The notes beneath the pieces are model-generated. The model made no database searches, was not told the origin of the DNA, and saw nothing but the letters and a program-made list of their open reading frames with translations. Below are positions 1-11,504 of a DNA stretch of 64,000 nucleotides, in pieces (positions within the stretch are counted from its first letter, which is position 1; each line of letters opens with the position of its first letter). The position numbers and the translations under genes were made by a program. The DNA comes from Micractinium sp. NFX-FRZ. Taxonomy: Eukaryota; Chlorophyta; Trebouxiophyceae; Chlorellales; Chlorellaceae. The DNA is taken from assembly GCA_029339195.1 (NCBI GenBank), contig JAPTJF010000108.1:1-64000 (forward strand), written 5' to 3'.

Positions 1-292
1 AATCTATGCTCCAGGAGGGCTGCCAGAGCGGCCCGCCCCCGGACTTCGGGTCCCCCTAAGGAAAAATTTGAAGTGTGGGGGTGGGGAGTGGGATGGGGGA
101 CGTCGGCCGCAGCTTCTGACATGCCCCAGTCCGCTCCTCCTCGCTCCCCCGTCCTTCCCCTGGCGTGCCCCACCGCCACCCCACCCCCGGCCACAACTTG
201 CGCTTGCACTTGCCTGTGCCGCTGCCTCACCCAGCATCCCTTGCTGCACACCCAGCACACATCCAATCGCCTACACACAGCCCATCGCACAC

Positions 293-3200
293 CTTTGGCG
301 ATGGTGGCGTCCATAATCTTGAACTTGCAGTTCCGCATGGGCTCGTCGCACAGGGGGCCCTCACGCGCGCCCCATTGAAAGCCCTGTTGAGAAGCAGGGA
401 GGGAGTGGGAGGAGGGGTGGGGAGAGGGGCGGGAGAGGAGGTGATGTAAGGAGGCGGTGGGGGAAGGGAGCAGGCGGAGGGGGTGGGAGAGCTGGGGCGA
501 AACTGCGTAATAAGAAGGGCTGGTGGAGCCTGAGTCACCAGCCCCTGCCCGCCCACCACACCTACAGCCCACACTCGTGGCCTTCCCCCCGCCCGCCTGC
601 ACTACAGATGTGCGCACCGCCCCCGGCAGCCCCCTGTACCTCTCTTGCCCACCCGTAACATTGCACCGTTTGTGGAAAAAGAACAGGCATCCGAACCTCA
701 TGCTCACCTGCACAATGGACTCGCGCACCGCCCCCAGCAGCCCCTTGTCCACCTCGCTGGGCAGCGTGTCGTCCAGCAGGATGTTGGGACCGCTGCGGTC
801 GGGGCCAAACGCCCAGATGGAGCCTGCGGGGAAGGGAGGATAGAGGTCGTAGGGGTGAGGCAGAGCAGGGTGGTGACAGGCAGCCGCTGCGGTCGGGGCC
901 AAAGGCCCAGACGGCGCCTGCAGGGGTGACACAGGGAGGGCGAGCAAGAGGGGTGAGGCAGGGAAGGGACGGTGACTGGAGGCCGCAGCAAGTGGGCCCA
1001 GATGGAGCCTGCAGGGATGGGAGGATAGAGTTGTGAAGAGTGAGGCAGTCGCTGCCAGGTGGTGGGGCAGTCGCTGCGGCTTGGGGCCAAGACTCCGGTG
1101 TGAGCCTGCAGGCGCGCCGAGAAGAGGGTGCGCCAGGCGGGAGGACGTGTCTGGGTGCTGTGAGGTGACGTGGGCGGATGCGGGCAGGGGGCGTGCGTGC
1201 GGAAAGCGGGTGGCTTTGGAGGCATTAGGTCTTCTCAAGCGGAGCTTGCCCTGCGCTCATATATGCGGCCGCTCACAGTTGTGGCGCAGGCCAGACCCCA
1301 CAGGGAGGCAGGCCCCAAGGAGAGCAGGCCCCACGGACAGGCGGGGGCCCGAAGGAAGGCAGGGACAATGAAGAGAGCTCATCACGTGCCGCCAGCAGGT
1401 CCCAGTCGCGGCAGCCGCTCTGCTGCTCTGCTAGAGGCCGCCCACCCTGAAGCCAGCACCCAAGCTTGAGCAGAGCCAAACCCAAACTTAACAGCCCCTT
1501 CAAACCAAAGACGGCAGGTCCACTCACGTGCCGCCAGCAGGTCCCAGTCGTACTTCTGCTGGAAAAAGTTGCCCAGCTCCTTGCGGCTCCACTCCATCGA
1601 CACGGCGCCCCCCTCAATGTCCTCAGCCAGGCCTGCGGAGGGCCGGGGGGCGGAAATAGCAATGCAGACAGGGGGATGAGGATGGCGCAGGGGGTGAGAA
1701 GGAGGATGGGAGGGGAGGGGTTGATCGGGGGTAGAAGACAGGGTGGGGGGTGCAGGGCGGGGCCCAAGGCGGGCGGCAGCGTGAGGTGCCGCGGGGGGGG
1801 GGGAGGCATGCAACGCCTGCACCTCCCTCCGAAAACACTGATTACTTGTGTCAGCACCCACCGCACACCGCGCAACCATGCAGTCAGGGAACGCTGCCTA
1901 ATAATGGTTCCAGCTCACCCTTCTCCAGCGGCTCCACAATTATGGTGATCTTGCTGCGCCTGCTCAAACAGTATCCACCCACAAAGACCCTCCACAACAC
2001 TTGCAACACATGCATTGAACAAGGGGGCAAACGCACGAGGGCAAACAAAAGCTCAGCTCACCCTTCTCCAGCGGCTCCACAATCATGGTGACCTTGTTGC
2101 GCTTGTTGGGCGTCTCAGCAAAGCACTTCAGGCTACTGGTCTCCACCACCGTCTCGCAGAAGGAGACCACAGGGTCGGCCACCTTGACCTCCACCTCGCT
2201 GTACAGCTCACGCAGGTCCTGCGGTACAGGCGGGGCGGTACACACACGGGGCAGTACAGCAGTACGATGAAGGGGCGGTACAGTTGGGTGAGCAGTGACA
2301 GGGCGGGGATGCGTCACCTTGACGGCTGCCCAGGTATCAGTGTGCGCAGGTCCTGTGGCGGTACAACAGCAGACCACGCCTGTCCTGTGGCGGTACGGCA
2401 GCAGCGCAGTGCGTTGATGCGGAGGGTGGTGCAGTGGGGCGGTGCAATCAATGCATGTGGACGCGTTGCATGAGCAGGGACAATGCACCGAAGGGCAGCG
2501 CCCAGGCGAAGCGCCCAGGCGACGCGGCCTCCCACCCCCACGCTACACAGGCCTCAGCAGACTGTCGTGAAATCTAAGCTCTTCAGCGGGCGTGCCGCGC
2601 TATGGGCCTCCCATCAGAGAGCTGGGTTAAATGTGAAGTCATCACCGGCCGGACGCTTGGTGCAGGCAATGCAGACATCCAGCCCTCCTCCTCATGCTGC
2701 CCCCCATGCCACCCCTGCCCCACCCCCAAGCTACACAGGCCTCAGCAGACTGTCGTGAAATATAAGCTCTTCAGCGGGCGTGCCGCGCTATGGGCCTCCC
2801 ATCAGAGAGCTGGGTTAGATGTGAAGTCATCACCGGCCGGGCCCTTGGTGCAACTGATGCAGTGTGCACCCGACACTCTTCCACACGACATGTTATCTAT
2901 CCCACTCGTGTGTCATTCATATCATCACAGATGTATAAATTGGTTGCCTCCTACTTCTGTTTCGCCTCCATCATCTCCAGTCCGCGGCCTTCCTTGCAAA
3001 AACCACCCTGTTCCACCCACCTCCACCCAACACACAACAGCCACCCTGCCCCCCCACCCACCCACCTTCATGACGGAATCCAGGTAGAGCTCCCCTGTCC
3101 CAAACACGGTGTGCTCGCCGCTCTCCTCCACTTTGGTGACCAGCAGGGGGTAGGACTTGTTCAGCTTGCGCAGGCCCTCCACCTGTGGGCGAAGGGAGGG

Positions 3201-6200
3201 AGACGAGGGGGCACACGTGTGAGGCTGACGTGGCGAGGCAAGGCACCAGAGATGGGCAGCATCGAGGGGCGTCAAGTAACAGCCCACCAGCTCGCGCTTG
3301 CTTGCTCACTCCCACCCTACCCCTGCCCCCGCCTCAGCCCCGACCCTTCCCCCGCCCCACCCTCACCACCTGCTCTACCCCGCTCCCCCAAAGATGACGA
3401 GCAAGCAAGCAAGCAATACACATCCTAGCTTTCTCACCCACCTCCAAACACGACCAGCCAGCAGCACATCCCAGCCTTCCCATCCCAGCCTTCTCACCAA
3501 AGACAACAAGCCAGCAGCACACCCCACCCCAATCCCAGCCTGGGCCTCTCACCATCTTGGGCAGCTCCGACGGGTTGAGCGGCTCCGTGGCAATCTTGAC
3601 CACGGACTGGGTGGAGAAGGCCAGGGGCTTGAAGATGTGGGGCTCGTCGTCATCACCCAGGAACTCGGGCACGATGGTGGCTGTCTTGGTGACTGCGGGC
3701 AAAAAGTGCAGCAAAACAGGGGCTCAATCAATCAAAAGGTAAGCAGGGGCAAGGTGGGGGCGTACTGCCATTAATGTCCCAGGAACTCTGGCACAATGGT
3801 GGCCGTCTTGGTGACTGCAGGGGCGGGGGAGGGGGTCAACGTGCAAAAGCGGGTTAGGTCGCAAAACGGGTCAATGAAGGGCAAGGGGTAGGGAGAGGTG
3901 TGGCTGGTCGTCATGAAACAGGAACAGGTTGGGCACGATGGTGGCCGTCTTGGTGACTGCAGGGGGCGAGGGGAAGTCACAGCGCAGCAGGCTCAATCAA
4001 TCAACAGGTATAAAGCACACAAGGAACTGCGTGCCTGGCAGGGCAGGGCAGTCACTGGTGGCGTCCACCCTCTCCCCCTGACTCAAACAACTTGATTGAA
4101 GTGCCTGGCAGGGCAGGCACTCACTGGTTGCGTCCACCCCTTCCAGCAGCACCCAGTTGCCGGCCACCGCCTTGTTGAGGGGCACGCGGTACCGCGCCTG
4201 GTACGCCCACACGGCAGACACCTGCGGGGACGGGGGAGAGACCATGTGGGCAGGCACGCGATGAAGGAGGTGGGAAGGTGGGCAGGGCGCTCTGCTGGCA
4301 GACGCACAGAAGGCGCCCTCCACGCCGCTGGCATGCACCTGCTCCCTGCTCACAAACGCCGAACCAAGGTCCCCAGCCCGGCTCTAAGTGTGCCAGCAGC
4401 GCACCAGCTGTCAGCCCCGGCAGATGCACAGGCGCAAGCCCTGCTACAGGTGGGCTCCCAAGCATTTGCTTTGCTTTTGCTGATGGGGGGTGTACAGCCT
4501 GCTGTCCGCAAACAAGGTGCGACACAGACCCCTGGAACAGCAGGGTGGGGGGGCTGCCAGGATTGCAAGCAGGGATGAGCGCACCTGTCCCGCCGCCGAG
4601 TCCTCCTCGTCGTCCGGTGTGTACGCCTCTCCTAGGATGCGCACCTGGCACAGGGAGACATGGGGTCGCGGAGGGATGGAAGAGACATGGGATAGTGAGG
4701 GCCGGGCAGAAATCAAGGTGGGGTGGTGAGGGCAGGTGGGTGTGGGAGAGCGACGCATGTGGAGGTGGGTGGCGGTGGGTGGGCGAACGCCGGCGTGCAC
4801 TGGTGTGGGGGGCGAGGTGAACAGCGCAGTGCAGCGCAGCACAGCAGAAGCAGCGGCGGCAGCTGCAGCAGCAGCAGCAGCAGCAGCGCAGCACGGCGCA
4901 GCAGCAGCAGCGCAGCACGGCGCAACGCAGCACAGCGCAGCAGCGGCAGAAGCAGCGGCGTGCCTTGTCCCCCGGCTTGACGGTGCCGCTCATGACGCGT
5001 CCAAAGGCGTCGAAGCGTGAGCAGTCCTTCTTGGGGAAGAGCTTGCAGATGTAGACCACGAGGGGGCCGCGCGGGTTGCACGCCCGCATGTGCTCCGCCA
5101 ACGTCGAGTCCTGGGGGCCTGCGCAGCAGAGGAGAGTGTGTGTGTGAGGAGCGTGAGAGGAGGTGTGTGTGTGCGGGGTGGACGCATGGGGAAGATGCAC
5201 AGCAGCGCATCGAGTCCTGGGGGCCTGCGCAGCAGAGGATGAGTGTGTATGAGGAGCCTGGGAGGAGGCTGTGGGGCCCAAGGGATCAAGCGGACAAGGA
5301 AGAGGAGCGCAAGAGAAGGCGTGCATGTGCATGTGTGTGTGTGCCTGGATGGGAGGGTGGGTGGGTGCAGGCAACCACCAGCACACCCGCACCCCCACCC
5401 TCCACCACCCCAACCCCCACCCCAGCCCCAGCCTCACCAACGCCCACCCACCCACCCACCCACCTGTGTAGCAGCGCTCCACCTTGGCGGCTGTGGCCTT
5501 CTTGGAGGAGGGCACGTTGCGCACCAGCATGTCCACCATGCCGCTGGCGCTGCCAAAGATCTTGCTGCAACGTGGGGAGGAACAAACGGGCCGGCCAATC
5601 AGTGTTACTTCAAATGCTGCACTGGGGTGAGTGCACGCTGCATGTCTACCATGCCGCTCTCACTGCCAAAGATCTTGCTGCGATCGGGGGGCAGGGGAAG
5701 AACAGGGGGGCTGCTTGGCGCGATTTTCGGACCGGGGTTGGACCATATGCGGGCCCAGGAATGCCAGGCAGGTCACTGGCGCTGCAAAAGACCTGGCTGC
5801 TGCAGCAATGGAGGCGGCGGAAGTAGACAGGAGTATCCACGGCGAACATGGCACCCATGCCTCAACCATGCCCCAACACTTGAGAACCACGCGGCGCTGC
5901 ACCCGCTCACGTGCACATCTCCTTGACCAGCGGCTTGACGTCCATGCCGTAGGAGGAGGGCTTCAGGTACACGCCAAACTCGTCGGCCAGCGCGCGCACG
6001 CTGCGCTCGTCCTCTCCCAGAATCTGCAAGAAAAGTGATGAAGGTGATACAGGAGAAGCAGGGGTGACAGGTGAACCAGGAGTGTTTGCCCAGGACCCGT
6101 TTGAATTTTGAACAGAAGAATGGTCGGTGACAGGTGAGCCACAATTCAAAGTGCTGGGTGGGCGTGACGGGACCAGAACCAGTGCTTTGTGAGCCGATCG

Positions 6201-9200
6201 TACTGGCACCCGAGGCTCTTCAGCCAGCACGTGCGCGCTGCGCTCAGCCTTCCCGCCCAGGGCTCAGTGAGCGGAGGTGCGGTGGCGTGACATGAGCTGG
6301 TAGGCAGATTCTGGCGGGTTATGGGCGTTCACAGGCAGGGCAGCGGTGGGCGGTGCTGAGGCCTCTCCAGGGATGCATTGCAAGTCAGTTCCTCCCTCCC
6401 CCTGTACCTGTGCATAGATCTTGTGGAGGGGCAGTGCAGAGGCAGGAAGCGATGCATTGCAATTGAGTTCCTCCCGGCCTGCCTCCCTCACCTGCGCGTA
6501 GATCTTGTAGAGGGGCTCCAGGATGAACTGCACAAAGGTGCGCTCGGCGCCGCCTGGGGGCGCCTTCTTCACAAACGTGCGCGTCTCTGAGGGGCGGCGG
6601 GGGAGGTGGGCGGGAGGGGAGGGTGAAGGGTGCGCACCAAACAAACACCATTGCACACGCACGGTTGAGGTTGCGGTACATCACTGCCCCTGCCCCTGCA
6701 CCCAACACCCCCACCCATCTCTCTCCCTCACGCCCACACGCACACCTTACGGCATATCAACACTCTCATGCCCGCCCACCCCGGCCGGCCCCACCCATCC
6801 ACACACCTTCCAGTATGCCAACACACCCAAGCCCGCGCCCCACCCACCCACCCACCCACCCGGGTTGAAGTAGCGGTCCCCCCACAGGCGCTGCGCAAAC
6901 TCCTTGGGGTCCATGGACACACGGGAGACCTGCGGGCACACGGGAGGGGCAGGGGAGGGGACAAGGCACAGTGCTTAGTGTGAGTGCAGGTGTAGAAATG
7001 ACAGGCGGGGCGGCACGGTGCAAGGAGGGCCTGGCATGGGCCCGCTGCAAGCGCAGCTCAATGGTAGGCCCGTTTCCGTACACTAACACCCTGCACCGCC
7101 ACCGGCATCACGTCGGTGCACAGCATCAAACAGCAAAGCGCTGCAGCGTGAAACTCCTGCGCCAGGCACATGTCCCAGCCACACCCCGGGAGCCTGGCCC
7201 GTGTTTTTTTTGTTGTGTTTAAATGCCCCACGCAGCCCACCTCGGTGTACAGCACCGCAAAGCTCTCCAGCGTGAAGCTCCAGCCGTAGAGGGGGGCGGC
7301 AAAGGCGACGTTGCCCTTGGCAGGGTCCACCTCCCACTGCTCGTCGTCGCCGTAGTGCGTGGCTGCAGGGGCGACGGAAAGGAAAGAGAGGCGGCTGGGT
7401 CAGCCGCGCAGTGGCATGCCGCGCCGTGCTGTGCTGTGCTGTGCTGTGCTGTGCTCAATGATCACAACAGCCAATGATCACCGCAGCCCGTTTCAGCCCC
7501 ACTTCTTTGCTCCCTCAAGCCCCGTTATGCACTCGAAGCTCAGATTTGGGCATACGCCAGCTTGCCCACCACCCCGCCCACCCACCTATGAGTGTGTTGA
7601 CTTCCTCGATCGTGTGCCGCAGCTTGTGGTAGGCGTCGGGAGGGGGCAGCTTCAGCTCCAGCAGCAGCCTGCAGGGAGAAGGATGAGCGGTAGGGGGCGA
7701 GGTGAGGAGGGGCCGCAGGGCAGTAGTGAGGCAGGGTGAGGAGTTGCAGCAAGGCAGGGGAAGGTAATTAAAAGCGGCCACCATGGGGCAGTGCTGGATG
7801 GCACAGTGCAGCACGGCGCGGCAAACTGCACCAAGGTAAGGTGAAGAAACGGCAAAGACACCCTCCTGTCGACCTTTGACAGCAGCAGGCAGATGGGCAG
7901 CACCTCGGCAGCACCACCGTGAAGCGCAGCAGCACATAGCGCATCCCAGCGGCAGCGCCACCGTACAGCCCAGCACACACAGCCCAGCGCACACAGCGCA
8001 GCGCACCCCAGCCTGGGCCCACCTGTCGACCTTGGACACCAGCAGGCAGATGGGCAGCCCCTCTGCCGCCGCCGCCTTGACCGCCCGCTCGGTGCCCACC
8101 ATCACGCCCTCCACAGCATCCACCACCAGCAGCACGCCGTCGGCCAGGCGCAGCGAGGCGGACAGCTCGTCGCTAAAGTTGACGTGGCCTGGGGGGAGTG
8201 GGACAGAGGAGGGAGGGAGGGAGGGAAGGGCAGGAAGAGGGTTTGGGTGAGAGGAGGGGAAGTGAGGCGGGCAGCTCGTCACTGACGCTGTTGACGTGGC
8301 CTGTACGTGAGTGGGACAGAGGAGGGAGGGAGGGAGGGAAGGGCAGGAGGAGGGTTCGGGTGGGAGGCGGCGCAGCGAGGCGGACAGCTCTTCGCTAAAG
8401 TTGACGTGGCCTGTACGTGAGTGGGACAGAGGAGGGAGGAAGGGCAGGGCACGAGAAGGGTTGAGGTGGGAGGAGGTGAAGCAAAGCGGACAGCTCGTCG
8501 CTGGGCACGTTCGGAACAGGTTCCAATGTCGGAAATGCCACCGCTGCCCGCCCCTCCAACAAACAGTGCCAACCCCACTGCACAACACCAGTGTGGTGCC
8601 ATGAATGAAAACAACACTGCACAACACCAATGCAGCATCGACAGTACCATACACCATCCATGCATCACCGCCCCACCTGGCGTGTCCATCATGTTCATGA
8701 CGTACGACTTGCCGCTGCCCCCCTCCATCACCAGGCTCATGGGCACAGACTTGAGGGAGATGGCGCGCGCCTGAGGGTGGGCCAGGGGGATAGGGGAGTA
8801 CTTGCGAGTCGTGACGCCAGGGGTGCATGCTTAGGAGTGGGCCAGAGTGAGGCGGCACTGGGGTGAACTTCACGAGTCACCTCTAGACGCCGCCCTGCAC
8901 CCCGTGCGGCTGCCGGACAGCCACACCAACCGACCCATGCGCCGCGCGCCGCCTCCCACCCTCCCCCACCTGCTCGCCTATGCGCGCGTCTGCGTGGCGC
9001 AGCGCACAGGCAGCCTTGGCGACCTGCTTCCCCCCCCCGCCTCCCCCCCCCCTCCACCAACCCACCCTCACCCCACCTGCTCATCCATGCGCGTGTCAGT
9101 GTAGCGCAGCGGCCGCTCGTTGCTCCGCATCTCATGCGTGACCTCGTGCGTCTGCTCCACAAACATGTCCATGAGCTGGGGCAGGCAAGAGAGGGGAGGG

Positions 9201-11001
9201 GAGGGCGGAAAGATGGGAGAATGTTTTGGGAAGAGGAGAGGGTGCAGAGCGGGAGGGAGGGTGGGGAAGAAGTGGGTGATGGCCTTGGTCAGGCGGGAGG
9301 GAGGGACAGAAGCAGTGTGCGGCACACTCCCCTCCCCCAGCATCGTTCAAACCCAGACCCACCAGCGTCTCGCCATGAGTGCAGGTGCCCCACCACCACA
9401 GCCTCCCAACCCTTTACACCTCTCCATCCATAACACCCTCAACTGCTAGCTGAACGCACTCACCAGCGTCTTGCCGTGGTGCAGGTGCCCCACCACCGCC
9501 ACGTTGCGGATCAGCTCGGGCGTGGACAGCAGGCTGCCAAGGAACTCGGAGCTGTAGCGGGTGGCCAGCGCCTCGCGCTCCTCAATCTCAAACCGCTTGT
9601 GCTTGACGGGGGCGATGATGGGGACCTGCAACATGTGGGGGAGGAAAGGAAAGGGAGAAGGGAAGGGAGAGGGGTGAGTAAAGGGAAGAGCAGTGAAATA
9701 AAGGGGGCCGGAGCTTCACACTCTTGCCGCTGCACAGCTTCCTTCTCCCCGGGAGCCCTCCCTTCATGCCTCCTGCCACTCCTCCAATGCACCGGCGCTT
9801 CCCTCTCTGCCCCCTCCACGCCCCGCTCACTGCCATGCTCTCCTGTGAACAACAGTGTGCACACATACTGCACAATCACCTGCACACTTTTGAAACACAC
9901 ACAGGCACACACAAGCGCACACACACATACCACAGCGCCCTCTGCCCCCTCCCGCTACACACAGCGCAGCACACTAAGAACCCCACCGCAAGTCCAGCAC
10001 CCACCTCCAGCGGCTGCGCATCCTCCTCCTGCACCAACGTCTCCGTGTCCTTCCCAAACGTCTCCTCGGCGGTGGGGTAGTACTTCTTGTCCTCGTGCAG
10101 TACAACTGCCATGCCGCCGCCGCCCTCCTCGCCTGGAGGTGGAGGGCAGGGGAGAGAAAGAGCAGGGGTGAGCAGGGGTGCAAGCCAGAAAAGTGGGCAT
10201 CCGGTCGAGCAGCCGGCCTCCTGCACCCCTCTTGCGCCGCCCTGCCTAACCGGTACCCCGCCCGTCGCCCGGCACACACTCCTCCATCACCGTGCCATGC
10301 GTCGCCAGGCCTGCGCCGGGCAAGCGACCACTCTCCTCCGTTGCCTCACCCTCCTTCCCATCGACAGAGCCGTAAGCACTCCAGCAAAAGTTAACACACC
10401 CTGCAGGCACACGCCCACCAGCCGGCCCACATCCGTGCAACTCACTTCCCGATCACCCAGCCAACGCACCCAAGCACACACCAAGCCTCCCTCTCACCAT
10501 ACAGCGCCAGGTCTGTGCCGGGCATGCGCCCGTCCTCCTCCATCGCCTCCGCCTCCTCATCTTCGTCGTCCTCCCCTACACCCTCCTCCTCCGCTGCCGC
10601 CTGCTGTAACTCCTCATCCTCCTGCAGAGAAGCAGGCAGCACACAGGCGGCAACGGTGGTCAGCAAACACTTGTGCTGGTGAAATGTAGCAGGGTGTGCA
10701 CAGGTGCTGCCTGCAGGTGGCGTGCGCTGCCCTGCGCTGGTTGTGGCCTCGCACCGCACTGTCTCATAGGCCCGCTAGCAGTCAGCAGGCGGCAGCAGTG
10801 AGCACCCATGCCGGTGCTGGCTAGTGAACCGAGCAAGGGCGAGCTGGCTCCAGCGGCAAGAAGGGGGCAGCACCAGCAGCAGCGCAGGGCAGGCTGCGGT
10901 GGTGCCCGCCGCCAAGCAGCCCCACCCACCTCCTCGCTATCCGACAGCTCCGGTCCGATGTAGTTTCCAAACTCGTCATACAGGTCGCCCGCGTCCGCCA
11001 T
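293..11001 (-). CDS. EFTUD2: U5 snRNP GTPase Snu114/EFTUD2 (116 kDa), 22 exons, C-terminus outside window
   Basis: This is the EF-2-like GTPase of the U5 snRNP, which drives spliceosome activation and disassembly in the nucleus. Exons in transcription order: 11001-10930, 10621-10498, 10132-10005, 9625-9464, 9175-9077, 8770-8677, 8188-8023, 7668-7586, 7362-7241, 6929-6860, 6586-6492, 6023-5911, 5564-5464, 5118-4964, 4644-4585, 4221-4125, 3692-3553, 3182-3066, 2218-2062, 1632-1528, 823-708, 383-293. Phase is continuous over all 22. The start gives the family N-terminus [19 protein letters not shown] followed by an acidic stretch. The P-loop GHLHHGKT is at about residues 154-161 and DTPG at 224-227. 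The G4 position reads SKVD instead of the usual NKxD. EF-2 domains II to IV follow (for example [17 protein letters not shown]). 822 codons are visible; about 150 more should lie left of position 1. The exon ending at 4964 uses a GC donor. Confidence 0.96.
790..1100. repeat. Three or four copies of the EFTUD2 exon 21 edge
   Basis: The true edge CCGCTGCGGTCGGGGCCAAACGCCCAGATGGAGCCTGC (790-827) recurs at 884-921 and in part at 996-1020 (GGGCCCAGATGGAGCCTGCAGG) and 1070-1092. Each copy lies upstream of the exon on the coding strand and two keep the acceptor CAG. Confidence 0.85.
2543..2861. repeat. Near-perfect direct repeat of about 130 bp in an EFTUD2 intron
   Basis: Copies at 2543-2673 and 2731-2861, offset 188 bp, start CTACACAGGCCTCAGCAGAC and run through CATCACCGGCCGG. 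Only a few bases differ, so the duplication is recent. It lies within the intron 2219-3065 and does not touch an exon edge. Confidence 0.93.
3660..3966. repeat. Three copies of the EFTUD2 exon 17 start
   Basis: GGAACTCGGGCACGATGGTGGCTGTCTTGGTGACTGC (3660-3696, true exon) recurs at 3781-3817 and 3921-3959. Both copies translate in part as VTKTATIVP and keep the acceptor CAG, so they are pseudo-exon starts. Confidence 0.92.
4860..4945. repeat. CAG-rich microsatellite in an EFTUD2 intron
   Basis: Runs of CAG/GCAG and GCAGCACGGC units lie in the intron 4645-4963, next to the GC donor of the preceding exon. On the coding strand this is CTG-rich. Confidence 0.85.
7426..7455. repeat. (GTGCT)6 microsatellite in an EFTUD2 intron
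   Basis: Six uninterrupted GTGCT units lie in the intron 7363-7585. Confidence 0.9.
8161..8510. repeat. Three to four tandem copies of the EFTUD2 exon 7 start, period about 111 bp
   Basis: GACAGCTCGTCGCTAAAGTTGACGTGGCCT at the true exon edge recurs at about 8272-8302 and 8382-8412, with a partial copy at 8488-8504. The intervening GGGACAGAGGAGGGAGGGA stretch is repeated with it. The copies carry acceptor-like AG at the same place or nearby. Confidence 0.92.
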
Positions 11002-11504
11002 GGTGGCCCACGCTAGCTAACGCTGAGCCGGCCAGGGGTCAGGCGCTGCCGCCCGCTGCCGCCGCCGCTGGCGGGAGGGGGTGATCGCAGGGAGCTGTGG
11101 TTGGCACCGGCGGGTCAGCTGCTGGAGACCATCCGCTCCCCTGGCAGGGTCGCCCCCTGTGCTGCAGGCGCGCTGCGACGCGAGCTGGGGGTGATGCACT
11201 CCGGCCACGCTGTTGCCACGCTCGGAGGCAAGCGGGACGTGTGCGATGGCTGGATGGCTGGGTTAAGGGGTCGGAAACAAGGTGGCGGGGTGAAAGCATG
11301 CGCATGCAAACTTGCTGCCCAGCTGGCGGCCTGCCTGCTGTGCGAATGCGGCGCTGGCGCCCCTCGCTGGCTGCCCAGTCCGGTGCATCAGCTGTCTCGA
11401 GCCCCGGACGCTAAATTGCAGTTGCAGCGCGCCACATCTCGCCATCGGCAGCCTCCGGCTCCCCTCCCGTGCTCGGCAGCCCCCGGCAGCCGGTGCTCCG
11501 CGCC
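11002..11504. promoter_or_regulatory. Shared divergent promoter region of EFTUD2 and MAGO
   Basis: About 500 bases separate the start codons of two head-to-head genes, so both promoters and 5' UTRs must lie here. The stretch is GC-rich with runs of CCGCC/GCCGC on both strands. No clear TATA box was seen. No other gene is supported. Confidence 0.6.

Noticed and set aside
1..292. Further EFTUD2 exon at the left edge
   Set aside because: No segment matches the next conserved block of the family; the region reads as intron continuing out of the window.
4121..5539. 472-residue minus frame
   Set aside because: It runs through several EFTUD2 introns and exons. Only parts match the protein, and the splice junctions are clear.
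7515..8873. 452-residue minus frame
   Set aside because: Read-through of EFTUD2 exons 6-8 and their introns; the repeated HVNFS-type segments are the duplicated exon edges, not a repeat protein.
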